Shown here one piece after another: positions 43,773 to 52,035 of a stretch of DNA of 64,000 nucleotides. How positions within the stretch are numbered: position 1 is the stretch's first letter; each line of letters opens with the position of its first letter. The position numbers and the translations under genes were made by a program. Origin of the DNA: CATQHW01 sp965215345 (lineage in GTDB: Bacteria > Spirochaetota > Spirochaetia > SZUA-6 > Bin103); contig CBDCDL010000002.1 of NCBI GenBank assembly GCA_965215345.1, forward strand, positions 1,860,001 through 1,924,000, written 5' to 3'. A model generated the notes under the pieces. It did not search any database. It was not told the origin of the DNA and saw only the letters and a list, made by a program, of their open reading frames with translations.

Positions 43773-45119
43773 ATGAACACGCCTCGAAACATACCTGTTA
43801 CGATCCTCACCGGCTTCCTCGGCTCTGGCAAGACGACCCTGCTCAACCGAATCTTGAGGGAGGAACACGGCAAGCGCATTGCCGTGATCGAGAACGAGTA
43901 TGGGGAAGTCGGCATCGATCAGGCGCTCGTCATCAACGCTGACGAGGAGATCTTCGAGATGTCGAACGGCTGCATCTGCTGCACGGTGCGCGGAGACCTG
44001 ATTCGCGTGCTCGGCAATCTCATGAAGCGCCGCGACAAGTTCGACTATGTGTTGGTGGAAACCACCGGGCTCGCCGATCCCGGTCCGGTCGCTCAGACCT
44101 TCTTCATGGACGACGAGATTCGCGCGGAGTTCGCGCTGGACGGGATCGTCACGCTCGTTGATGCAGCCCACATCGAGCGGCAGCTCGGCCGAAGCGACGA
44201 AAGCACCGAGCAAATCGCGTTCGCAGATGTTCTCGTGCTCAACAAGACGGACCTCGTCGACGGCGAGGCGCTCGACAGGCTCGAAGCTCGCCTCCGGGAC
44301 ATGAACCGAATGGCGCGAGTCGTGCGCAGCGAGCGGGCGAACGTCTCCGTCGATACGGTGCTCAATCTCGGTGCCTTCGACCTGGACCAGGCGCTCGAGC
44401 GTCGCCCCACCTTCCTCGAGCCGGAGTATCCGTTCGAATGGACTGGAGTCTATTCATTCGATATCGGCCGCTACGAACTCAACCTCGCCGATGGACCGGA
44501 CCCGGCGATGTCGCTCGTCGTCGTGCCCGACCAGGGCACGGATGACGCTGCCCTCCGTGAGGGTGCGGAACGGTGTGTGCGGCGGTACGCCGAGCCTGCG
44601 GAGCTCGTTCGCTCGGGGGAAGATATTCCGGTCGGAAAGCACGTCAATCTCCGGCTCGATTCCCCAGGGCGCAAGTCGTTCTTCCTGGAGGTCGATACAC
44701 AGGTACGGGTTGGCCTCTACGCCCAGCACATCGCGGAGGAGTTCGATCTCCAACTGACGAACGCAGATGGAGCGATAATCAGGCAAGAGGTCGAGCGCGT
44801 CTGGGTTGCACAGCACGAGCACGACGACGAAGTGGGCTCGATCGCGATCGAGCGGGACGGCGACGTCGATCCCGATAGACTCAACGCCTGGCTTGGCGAA
44901 TTGCTCCGTGAGCGCGGGGTGGATATCTTCCGAATGAAGGGCTTCATCAGCCTCGCGGGTGAGTCGCGCCGCTTCGTCTTCCAGGGTGTTCACATGCTCT
45001 TTGACGGCCAGCCGGATCGCCCATGGGGAGACTCGCCCCGGCGCAATCAGTTCGTCTTCATCGGCCGCAACCTCGATAGGCAGAGCATGCGGCAGGGATT
45101 CGAGTCATGTCTGATTTGA
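43773..45119 (+). CDS. CobW/COG0523-family GTP-binding metallochaperone
   Basis: The 448-residue P-loop GTPase has Walker A GFLGSGKTT (14-22), the metal-binding GCICC motif (66-70), the Walker-B-like segment YVLVETTGLADP, and the guanine motif LNKTDLVD. The C-terminal CobW_C domain includes RPWGDSPRRNQFVFIGRNLD. The family delivers Zn2+ or Co2+ to target proteins. ATG 43773 follows AGGAG. The gene overlaps the WD40 gene by 13 bases. Proximity to the ZnuA-like gene favours zinc; the ferredoxin at 46260, of a type often near cobalamin genes, leaves cobalt open. Confidence 0.93.
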   Translation: MNTPRNIPVTILTGFLGSGKTTLLNRILREEHGKRIAVIENEYGEVGIDQALVINADEEIFEMSNGCICCTVRGDLIRVLGNLMKRRDKFDYVLVETTGLADPGPVAQTFFMDDEIRAEFALDGIVTLVDAAHIERQLGRSDESTEQIAFADVLVLNKTDLVDGEALDRLEARLRDMNRMARVVRSERANVSVDTVLNLGAFDLDQALERRPTFLEPEYPFEWTGVYSFDIGRYELNLADGPDPAMSLVVVPDQGTDDAALREGAERCVRRYAEPAELVRSGEDIPVGKHVNLRLDSPGRKSFFLEVDTQVRVGLYAQHIAEEFDLQLTNADGAIIRQEVERVWVAQHEHDDEVGSIAIERDGDVDPDRLNAWLGELLRERGVDIFRMKGFISLAGESRRFVFQGVHMLFDGQPDRPWGDSPRRNQFVFIGRNLDRQSMRQGFESCLI

Positions 45120-46153
45120 ACGCCGCCAGCCCGACCGGTGTTCTTCGGCCGGGCTGGTGTGCGGCGGTCGGCGACTACGCCATCGCCGGGGGCTGGACCC
45201 TCCGCGGTGAGGCACTGGTGGTCGGTGACGCCGCGGGTGGCGTCTACGCGTTCGACGGTAAGTCTGGCGCGGCCCTCTGGGCGCAGCACGGAGTCCACGA
45301 CGGCGGGGTGCTCGCGGTGGCGATTCATCCAAACCGGCCTGCGTTCGCTACCGCCGGCCAGGACGGACGAGTCCGTATCTGGGGTGTCGCCGAAGGTCAG
45401 GCAAGGCAGGTTATCGACGTCGGCAGCGGTTGGGTTGAAAACGTGGCGTGGTCGCCGGACGGCCAATGGCTGGCGGCCTCCTGCTCCCGGCAGGTTCGCG
45501 CGTATGGTGCGGACGGTGGAGAAGCCTGGCGATCTGATGATCATCCCAGCACGGTCAGCGCGATCGCTTGGTCCAGCGCAGAGGAGTTGGCGACGGCCTG
45601 CTACGGTCGGGTGACGTTCTTCGAGGCGTCCACTGGGGAGCTTCGCCAGAAGCTGGAGTGGATGGGCTCCTTGGTGTCGATGGTACTGAGCCCGGACGGG
45701 GATATCGTGGCCTGCGGCAGCCAGGACAACTCCGTGCACTTCTGGCGTCGCTCCACGGAGCAGGACTCGATGATGTCAGGATATCCGGCCAAGCCGTCGG
45801 CCTTGGCCTTCGATGACACCGGCACCCTCTTGGCCACCGGCGGAGACGAGGCGGTGACGGTCTGGAGCTTTCGGGGAGGTGGTCCCGAAGGCACGCGGCC
45901 CGGCGTTCTGGAACATCATGTTCAAACTGTTACAGCGATCGCTTTCGCTCGTCGCGGGATGCGCTTGGCCTCGGGAGCTCGGGATGGCGATGTAGTTGTG
46001 TGGTCACTTGGGCGCGATGGACGAGGCGATCCGATAGGAGCTGCGCCCGTGGCGGATGTTGTCGGCGCCTTGTACTGGCGGCCAGATGGACGCGCGCTTG
46101 CTGCGCTCGACGCTCAGGGTGGCGCGACGGCTTGGCGAGTGAGCAACAGGTGA
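45107..46153 (+). CDS. WD40-repeat beta-propeller protein linked to CobW
   Basis: The 348-residue protein consists of about seven WD40-like blades, for example FATAGQDGRVRIWGVAEG, LAASCSRQVRAYGADG, VACGSQDNSVHFWRRST, LATGGDEAVTVWSF and LASGARDGDVVVWSLGR. There is no signal peptide, so it should be cytosolic. It overlaps the CobW-family gene by 13 bases, implying coupled translation and probably a physical complex. Its role is unknown; scaffolding or client recognition for the metallochaperone is a reasonable guess. Confidence 0.88.
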   Translation: MSDLNAASPTGVLRPGWCAAVGDYAIAGGWTLRGEALVVGDAAGGVYAFDGKSGAALWAQHGVHDGGVLAVAIHPNRPAFATAGQDGRVRIWGVAEGQARQVIDVGSGWVENVAWSPDGQWLAASCSRQVRAYGADGGEAWRSDDHPSTVSAIAWSSAEELATACYGRVTFFEASTGELRQKLEWMGSLVSMVLSPDGDIVACGSQDNSVHFWRRSTEQDSMMSGYPAKPSALAFDDTGTLLATGGDEAVTVWSFRGGGPEGTRPGVLEHHVQTVTAIAFARRGMRLASGARDGDVVVWSLGRDGRGDPIGAAPVADVVGALYWRPDGRALAALDAQGGATAWRVSNR

Positions 46154-46172
46154 AGCAGGGCCGCATCAGCAT

Positions 46173-46219
46173 GGTTGGCAGAGCCTTCGCGGCCTTCGCG
46201 TTCGTACTCTCTGCCAACC
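46173..46219. promoter_or_regulatory. Inverted repeat between the WD40 and ferredoxin genes
   Basis: GGTTGGCAGAG (46173-46183) and CTCTGCCAACC (46209-46219) are perfect complements around a 25-base spacer. They lie in the 106-base gap between the WD40 and ferredoxin genes. It may be a terminator-like stem, a regulator site or a transcript-processing signal; there is no U-run. Confidence 0.5.
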
Positions 46220-46259
46220 AGGTCCGATCCGGCATTCAGCGGACAAGGAAGGCCCGCAC

Positions 46260-46706
46260 ATGAATGCTCAGACTCGACGCATCCGCGAAACGCTCAGCAG
46301 ACACGAAACATTGACTACGGCCCGAGGCCGCATTCTTGGGCAGATCGTGTTCTGCGAAGGCTGTTGCTGCGGTCGGACAGACAATGGGTTCAAGCCGTTT
46401 CCTCGCGACTGGATCAAGCATCGGTGGAAAGATGAGAAACTCAACAAGTCGGTGCAACTGACGATCTCCGGATGCCTTGGGCCGTGCGATCTGGCCAATG
46501 TCTTCTGTGTCATTTCGCCTAAGGGGATGCAGTGGCTTGGAGGCATCCAGGAACAGTGGCAATACGACTTGCTCCTGGATTGGGCCAATGCCTCGCGTGA
46601 TACGGGTGTTTTGATCGAATTGCCTGCTGAGCTGAATCGCCACCGGTTTGAACGGTTCGCTGTTTCCGACCCCCGCGAGAAAACCGTTTGCGTGCAATCC
46701 GCGTGA
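46260..46706 (+). CDS. (2Fe-2S) ferredoxin-like protein of the metal/cobalamin-associated type
   Basis: The 148-residue protein has cysteines in FCEGCCCGRTD (Cys32, 35-37) and SGCLGPCDLAN (Cys72, 76), a thioredoxin-like 2Fe-2S pattern. The arrangement with DWIKHRWK between is characteristic of ferredoxin-like proteins encoded beside cobW and cobalt/cobalamin genes. ATG 46260 follows AAGGAAGG. It is probably a redox or metal-handling partner of the CobW-family protein. Substrate and partners are inferred from position. Confidence 0.85.
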   Translation: MNAQTRRIRETLSRHETLTTARGRILGQIVFCEGCCCGRTDNGFKPFPRDWIKHRWKDEKLNKSVQLTISGCLGPCDLANVFCVISPKGMQWLGGIQEQWQYDLLLDWANASRDTGVLIELPAELNRHRFERFAVSDPREKTVCVQSA

Positions 46707-46754
46707 TCAATCCCGATCGTCAGCGACCATGCGGAAGCGGAGCCCGGCGGTCCG

Positions 46755-47483
46755 TCAGCCGCCCGGCGACGTACCCTGGCTCGTGCTCTCCTGGGACTTG
46801 TCCTCGATCTGCCCCATCTTCCGCTTCAGGTCTTCCAGCAGCCTGTCCCCGGACGTGTCACGGCCTTCGAGCTGCCGGAACTCCCGTTCGAGCGCCTTGT
46901 CGCCGGCGTCGAGCTGGTTGATTTCCTGTTCGGCGTCCGCCTGCGCTTCGATCTGGTCGACTTTCTTGGCCATGCGGTCGAACGCCTCGAACGCCGACGT
47001 GTCTCGAGAGGTGCTCAGGGTCGCCTGGATGCGCTGCTGCGCCTCCGCCCGCTTGGCGCGGGCGATCAGGATGTTCTTCTTGCGTTGCGCTTCCTCGATC
47101 TTCTGCGTCAGGTCGCGCAGCGATCCCTTGAGCTGCTCGACCGAATCGCGCTGCGCCTGCCACTGGTCCTGGTAGCTGGAGACATACTCGTCGAGCTCCT
47201 GCTTGCGGACCAGGGCGCGCTTGGCCAGATCGTCCTTTCCGTCCTGCACCGCGAGCACGGCCCGCTTCTCCCAGTCCTCGGCCTGGGTGCGTTGCTGCAG
47301 GAGCTGGCGCTCGAGCTGCTTTTCGTCGGCGATGGCTGAGGCTACCGCCTTCTTGGATTCGATGAGTTGGCCGTTCATGTCCTCGATCAACTGCGTGAGC
47401 ATCTTTTCGGGATTCTCCGCCTTGCTGATCATGTCGTTGATGTTCGACTTGACGACCCTGCGGAACCGATCGAACAGACCCAT
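46755..47483 (-). CDS. PspA/IM30 family membrane-stress protein
   Basis: The 242-residue protein is almost entirely coiled coil. MGLFDRFRRVVKSNINDMISKAENPEKM is the amphipathic N-terminal helix region, and long Lys/Glu/Gln-rich helices follow (KKAVASAIADEKQLERQLLQ). A Ser/Gly tail replaces a C-terminal domain. PspA proteins oligomerise on the inner face of the membrane and limit proton leakage. It is the last gene of a STAS-YbjN-pspA operon, one base after the YbjN stop. Confidence 0.92.
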   Translation of the reverse strand: MGLFDRFRRVVKSNINDMISKAENPEKMLTQLIEDMNGQLIESKKAVASAIADEKQLERQLLQQRTQAEDWEKRAVLAVQDGKDDLAKRALVRKQELDEYVSSYQDQWQAQRDSVEQLKGSLRDLTQKIEEAQRKKNILIARAKRAEAQQRIQATLSTSRDTSAFEAFDRMAKKVDQIEAQADAEQEINQLDAGDKALEREFRQLEGRDTSGDRLLEDLKRKMGQIEDKSQESTSQGTSPGG

Positions 47484-47484
47484 A

Positions 47485-47877
47485 TCAGCCGCCCTCCGTT
47501 TTCACCAGCGGCACGAGCCGCTCATAGTGCTCGGCGACCGACAGGCTGATCGCGTCGAGCGTTGCCTGAAACTCCTCGATGTCGATGGTCTCGCTCAGCA
47601 GCGTGTTCATCAACACGACGGAGTTTCCTTCCAGTGCGTAGGCGCCATGCAGCAGGTCGGTGCCGTTCAGGCGCAGCAACTCCTCGTAGAGGGCGCAGTG
47701 GTCGCCCGACGGCAGGTCGGCGACCTTGAGCCGGAAGATGATCACCGGATCCTCGTGCACGACGATCAGGTTCTCGACGCCGCGGTCTTCGTCGTTGATC
47801 ACCCACGTGTCTGCGTCCAGCTCGTCGAATGACAGGCCGAGCGTGCGAAGAAAGCTCTCGATTCGTTGTCGGGTCAT
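47485..47877 (-). CDS. YbjN-domain (CesT-like fold) protein
   Basis: The 130-residue protein starts MTRQRIESFLRTLGLSFDEL and continues with WVINDEDRGVENLIVVHEDPVIIFRLKV, YEELLRLNGTDLLHGAYALEG and DAISLSVAEHYERL. This is the YbjN/type III chaperone-like fold. ATG 47877 overlaps the stop of the STAS-domain gene (ATGA), and its own stop is one base before pspA. The domain often binds partners; here a link to PspA or the STAS protein is likely from the coupling. Confidence 0.8.
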   Translation of the reverse strand: MTRQRIESFLRTLGLSFDELDADTWVINDEDRGVENLIVVHEDPVIIFRLKVADLPSGDHCALYEELLRLNGTDLLHGAYALEGNSVVLMNTLLSETIDIEEFQATLDAISLSVAEHYERLVPLVKTEGG

Positions 47878-48458
47878 GCTGCGAATACCTGTGCGCCGTG
47901 GTTGATTGCCAGGACCGCCTGGCAGCTCGAGCAGCGGAACCGACCGGGCTTGACGGCGCGAAGCTTGGTCGTACATGTCGGACACTCGAGCACGTGCGGA
48001 AAGAGGACCGCGGGCGCGATCTGCCCGGGCGAGGCGAGGTGGGAAACCGCTTCCTCGACATCCAGGGCGACGGTAATCAGTTCGGCGAAGCCGAGCAACC
48101 GGAAGAGCTCGTGCTCCGGTTCCCGCACATTCAGCAGAACCAGATCACCGCCCCGCCGTCGCAGGCGTCGCTGCAGGGCCGCGAACGCGCCGACCGCCGT
48201 GCCGGACAGCGTGTCCAACGCCGTACAGTCCAGGACCAGGCGAAGGTAACCGGCCTCCACCACGGCGTCGCAGCGATCCCGGAACCGGCCGACGTTGGCG
48301 GGATCGATCCGGCCGCCGAGGTGAAGCACCGCGCCGCCGTCGACCCGGCCGCTGTCGACCCGGCCGAGCGTATGAAGCTGGAGCCTGAAGCCCTTCTCCC
48401 GGACATCCGGACCTTCGGTTGGCTGCCCGGCCCCGGGCTCGCGGCTGTCACTCGGCAC
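47874..48458 (-). CDS. STAS-domain protein with C-terminal zinc ribbon
   Basis: The ~194-residue protein has a STAS domain in the middle (GGAVLHLGGRIDPANVGRF, LRLVLDCTALDTLSGTAVGA) with a Ser at the position phosphorylated in anti-sigma-factor antagonists (LDTLSGTA). A CPTC...CSSC zinc ribbon closes the protein (ECPTCTTKL, FRCSSCQAVL). The start is uncertain: GTG 48458 is used and lacks a strong ribosome-binding site. It is the first gene of the operon with YbjN and pspA. A signalling role in a membrane-stress switch is inferred. Confidence 0.75.
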   Translation of the reverse strand: MPSDSREPGAGQPTEGPDVREKGFRLQLHTLGRVDSGRVDGGAVLHLGGRIDPANVGRFRDRCDAVVEAGYLRLVLDCTALDTLSGTAVGAFAALQRRLRRRGGDLVLLNVREPEHELFRLLGFAELITVALDVEEAVSHLASPGQIAPAVLFPHVLECPTCTTKLRAVKPGRFRCSSCQAVLAINHGAQVFAA

Positions 48459-48540
48459 GGCCCCCGAAGTATAGCGGCGGCCCCGAAGAGCGGTCAATTT
48501 CGGGAGGTTGGCCGGTTGGCCGGCGTGGAAGGAAGGGCCG

Positions 48541-49653
48541 CTACTGGAACCTGATCGCGTTCGCATCCACCGTGCGCCGGTCGCCCGGCTGCACGCTCGC
48601 CAGCAGGCTGGCTCGCTCCATGACGTTGCGCAGCTCACGCACGTTGCCGGGCCAGTGGTGCTCCCCGAGCTTCGCGATCGCCCTCGGAGTCAGACGGAGG
48701 TGCGGCGGAAGGAAGTGGTAGGCAAGCTGGACGATGTCCTGGAGCCGCTCCCGGAGCGGCGGTACGTGGATCAGCAACACGCCCAACCGGTAGTACAGAT
48801 CGTCGCGGAAGCGGCCGGCCCCCATCAGATCGGACAGCACGGCGTTGGTCGCTGCGATCGTGCGCACGTCGACCGGCTTCGTGCGCGTTCCGCCGATGCG
48901 GGTGACCTCCTGCGCTTCCAGCACGCGCAGGAGCTTCACCTGCAGATCGGTTCCCATCTCGCCTATCTCGTCCAGGAACAGGGTTCCGTTGTCGGCGCGC
49001 TCGAAGCACCCGGGGCGGCTGACGGCATCCGTATAGGCACCGCGCTCGGATCCGAAGAGCTCCGCCTCGACTATGGTGGGAGCGATCGCTCCGCAGTTGA
49101 TCGCGACCCACGGCTGGCCGGCTCTTGGCGAGCTGGCGTGCAGGCTGCGCGCCACCACTTCCTTGCCGACACCGCTCTCGCCGGAGACCACGACGGGTGA
49201 GTTGGCCGGCGCGTACATGGCGACCTCTTCACGAATGCGCAGCATCTGAGGGCTGGAGCCGATCAGACCCTCCGTGGCGGCGGTGTTCGGCCGCCGGCGC
49301 ATCGCCACGGCTTGGCGCACCGTGGCGCGCAGCTTGTCGAGCGCGAGCGGCTTGATCAGGTAGTCGACCGCGCCGGCCCGCATTGCCTCCACCACCAGCT
49401 CGATGTCGTCGTGGGCGCTGATCATCACCATCGGCGGCGCGCCGGGGCGGGTGTTCACCTGACGCACCAGCTCGATGCCGTCGTCCGTCCCGAGGGCGAT
49501 GTCCATCAGGACCACGTCTGCCGGCTCGGCGTCGATCCGTTCGTAGAACTCCGGCGCCGTGCGTGCGCCGATCACGCGGTACTCGGCCGGAAGGATCGCG
49601 GCCAGCGTGTCGTGGATCAGCGGATCGTCGTCCACCAGCAGGATGGTGATCAC
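48541..49653 (-). CDS. NtrC-type response regulator lacking a DNA-binding domain
   Basis: The 370-residue protein has a receiver domain (ILLVDDDPLIHD, phospho-Asp in VVLMDIALG, Lys in YLIKPLALDKL) and an AAA+ sigma-54 activator domain: Walker A GESGVGKE, loop GAYTDA in place of the usual GAFTGA, LFLDEIGEM, and WPGNVRELRN. It ends about 20 residues after that, without the Fis-type HTH. GTG 49653 overlaps the rsmE stop (GTGA). It may act from solution or through a partner; loss of the GAFTGA Phe and Gly may alter sigma-54 contact. Confidence 0.88.
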   Translation of the reverse strand: MITILLVDDDPLIHDTLAAILPAEYRVIGARTAPEFYERIDAEPADVVLMDIALGTDDGIELVRQVNTRPGAPPMVMISAHDDIELVVEAMRAGAVDYLIKPLALDKLRATVRQAVAMRRRPNTAATEGLIGSSPQMLRIREEVAMYAPANSPVVVSGESGVGKEVVARSLHASSPRAGQPWVAINCGAIAPTIVEAELFGSERGAYTDAVSRPGCFERADNGTLFLDEIGEMGTDLQVKLLRVLEAQEVTRIGGTRTKPVDVRTIAATNAVLSDLMGAGRFRDDLYYRLGVLLIHVPPLRERLQDIVQLAYHFLPPHLRLTPRAIAKLGEHHWPGNVRELRNVMERASLLASVQPGDRRTVDANAIRFQ

Positions 49654-50444
49654 CGCCCCGCCCCGCGTGGGTCCTGGGCCGGCCGTGGCGCGCGATGCCA
49701 GACCACGCGTACGGCCATGATCGCCGCCGCCACCGCGGTCTCCGCCCGCAGCACCGTTGCTCCGAGCGCGCAGCGGCGAAAACCGGCGCCGTCGATGCGA
49801 TCGAGCTCGGTGGCGGAGAACCCTCCCTCCGGGCCCAGCAGAAGCCACGCCGGCACGGCGGGGTCGAGCGTCTCCGGCAGTGCGATATCCACATCCCCGG
49901 GCGCCGGGGGATGGCAGACCAGCTTTGCGGCTGCGGCCGGCACCGCCTGCAGCATCTCGGGCAGGCGGCGCGGCGCCTCGATCGCCGGCAGCGGCCACCG
50001 TCCGCTCTGCTGGCTGGCGCTGCGCGCGATCCGCTCCCAGCGTGGCTGGCGCGGATGCGCGTGGCCGGCGGGAACCGAACGCTCGGTGACCACCGGAACG
50101 ATGCCCGCCACGCCGAGCTCCGTCGCCTGCCGGACGATGAGATCCATCGCCGCCGGTTTGACGACTGCCTGGGCGAGCGTCAGGGCAGGGAGCGGCGGCG
50201 CTTCGCGGCCCCCATCGGCAAGCGGGCGCAGCGCGACCGAAAGCCGGTCGCGGCCGCGCTCGCGCACGGTCATCGCGAAACGAGAGCCGTCCGCCGTGCT
50301 GGCGGGGATGCTGTCACCCGGCGCGAGCCGGCGGACATGCGCCAGATAGTGGAAGTCCTTCCCGGTCAGCACCGCCGTGTACGCCGCCGCGTCGCCCGGA
50401 ACCGCGCCCACAAGCGCGCCATCGGGGATGACGAACTGCCGCAC
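49650..50444 (-). CDS. rsmE: 16S rRNA (uracil1498-N3)-methyltransferase
   Basis: The 264-residue SPOUT-fold enzyme shows the RsmE pattern: MRQFVIPDG start, HYLAHVRRLAPGD, the LAQAVVKPAAMDLIVRQATELGV helix, SQQSGRWPLP, and the knot region LLLGPEGGFSATELD with LGATVLRAETA at the end. It methylates U1498 of 16S rRNA using S-adenosylmethionine. It is followed by the NtrC-type regulator with a four-base overlap and preceded by the ctp-like gene 32 bases upstream on the same strand. Confidence 0.92.
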   Translation of the reverse strand: MRQFVIPDGALVGAVPGDAAAYTAVLTGKDFHYLAHVRRLAPGDSIPASTADGSRFAMTVRERGRDRLSVALRPLADGGREAPPLPALTLAQAVVKPAAMDLIVRQATELGVAGIVPVVTERSVPAGHAHPRQPRWERIARSASQQSGRWPLPAIEAPRRLPEMLQAVPAAAAKLVCHPPAPGDVDIALPETLDPAVPAWLLLGPEGGFSATELDRIDGAGFRRCALGATVLRAETAVAAAIMAVRVVWHRAPRPAQDPRGAGR

Positions 50445-50476
50445 TCAACGGACCCGCCGGCGTCCGGCCGGCGCGA

Positions 50477-51964
50477 TCATGACCACTCCCCGGGAGAGGA
50501 CTCGGCGGCGGCGCCGGCGGGAATCCCGGCCTGTGCGGCATCGGGATAGGAAGCCGCGCTGACTTCGCCCGTGCGCAGCAGCCTCACCGCTTCGATCAGG
50601 GAAGGGTCGTTGACCAGGTCGTAGATCGGCGTCCGCCGGTGGATCCGGGCGATGGTGCGCGCAAGCTGCCGGCGGACCAACCGATCCTCCAGGTCGAGTT
50701 CGCTCTGCTCCAGTTCGGCGAGGAACCTGCCGATGTCCGCTTCGGTCGGCTCCGGATGGGCGAGCGCGAACCGGATCAGCAGTTCTGATCTGCCGAGCTC
50801 GTCCAGCGTCCTCTGCTCGTCCTCGCTCAGCTTCGGCTCGGTGATGCGGTGGGGCGCGACACCCACGCCGTCGATCCTGGTTCCGTCGGGGGTGAGGTAG
50901 CGGGAGGTGGTGACCTTGACGGCGCGATCGTCCTCGATGCGCATGACCTGCTGCACGGATCCCTTCCCGTAACTCTGCTGGCCGACCAGATAGGCGCGCT
51001 CGTGGTCCTTGAGCGCGCCGGCCAGAATCTCGGCGGCCGACGCCGACTCGCTGTCGATCAGCACGACGATGGGAAGATCGGGGTCGACCAGCGTGGCACG
51101 CCGGGTGGCGGTGTACTGCTGGTTCTCGTTCTCGACGCGCGAACGGGTCTGCACGATCGTTCCCGCGTCCAGAAACAGGTCGGCGATCTCGACGACCGCC
51201 GAGAACAGGCCGCCGCGATTGCCGCGCAGGTCGAGTATCAGCGACCGCGATCGGCCCTCCAGATCGCGTAGCGCCTCCCGGACCTGGTCCGGGGTCTTGC
51301 TGGTGAACTGAGGACTGACCCGCAGGTAGCCGATTCCGGGGTCGATCACGGCGTGGCGGACGGTGGGGACCTCGATGAGCTGGCGGGTGACGGTAACCTC
51401 CAGGGTCTCGTTGCCGGCCCGCACCAGCGAAACGCGAACGTCGGTGCCGGGAGAGCCGCGCAGGCGGGCCACGACATCGTCCTGGTCCAGGGCGCCGGCC
51501 TCCGTGCCGTCGATGGCCACGATCAGGTCGCCGGCCATGATCCCGGCCGCATGGGCCGGCGAGCCCACGAACGGCTCGATGACCAGTACGCCGTCGTCGG
51601 CGCGGCTGAGATAGAGGCCCACACCGCCGAACTCGCCGATCGTCATGTCGTTCAACTCGTCGATTTCGTCTCGATCGAGGAACTTCGTGTGGTCATCGCC
51701 GACCGCCTCCAACATCCCTCTCAACGCCCCGGTCAGCAACCGGTCGGTATCGGCGGCGGCGGCGTTCACGTAGTTCAGCCGGACGAAGTTGAATACGTCG
51801 CGCAGAATGGCGATGGCCCGTTCCGAATCGCGGGCGCGGTTCTGTGCCAGCACCTGAGGCGCCAGAACCAGCAGGGAACAGCCGAGCACCGCGGCGGCGA
51901 CCATGGTCATCCGGAACGCCCGACGTGCGCCGAGCCTGGTCCGGGCCGGCTCGGTGCCTTTCAT
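50477..51964 (-). CDS. S41-family C-terminal processing protease (Ctp/Prc)
   Basis: The 495-residue protein has a membrane-anchor/signal helix near residues 20-40 (MVAAAVLGCSLLVLAPQVLA). A PDZ domain contains FGGVGLYLSRADDG and AGIMAGDLIVAIDG. The peptidase core has ILDLRGNRGG, the nucleophile Ser in IDSESASAAEILAG and the Lys in SYGKGSVQQV. The Ser-Lys dyad appears intact. It cleaves C-terminal tails of periplasmic proteins. ATG 51964 is the best start. It is divergent from lgt over 71 bases that must hold both promoters. Confidence 0.92.
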   Translation of the reverse strand: MKGTEPARTRLGARRAFRMTMVAAAVLGCSLLVLAPQVLAQNRARDSERAIAILRDVFNFVRLNYVNAAAADTDRLLTGALRGMLEAVGDDHTKFLDRDEIDELNDMTIGEFGGVGLYLSRADDGVLVIEPFVGSPAHAAGIMAGDLIVAIDGTEAGALDQDDVVARLRGSPGTDVRVSLVRAGNETLEVTVTRQLIEVPTVRHAVIDPGIGYLRVSPQFTSKTPDQVREALRDLEGRSRSLILDLRGNRGGLFSAVVEIADLFLDAGTIVQTRSRVENENQQYTATRRATLVDPDLPIVVLIDSESASAAEILAGALKDHERAYLVGQQSYGKGSVQQVMRIEDDRAVKVTTSRYLTPDGTRIDGVGVAPHRITEPKLSEDEQRTLDELGRSELLIRFALAHPEPTEADIGRFLAELEQSELDLEDRLVRRQLARTIARIHRRTPIYDLVNDPSLIEAVRLLRTGEVSAASYPDAAQAGIPAGAAAESSPGEWS

Positions 51965-52035
51965 GATCGCCGGCGATTCTCGAAGCGGGCCGGAGCGTGT
52001 GTCAACGCGCGCGATGCGATTATCATGCATGTCTG

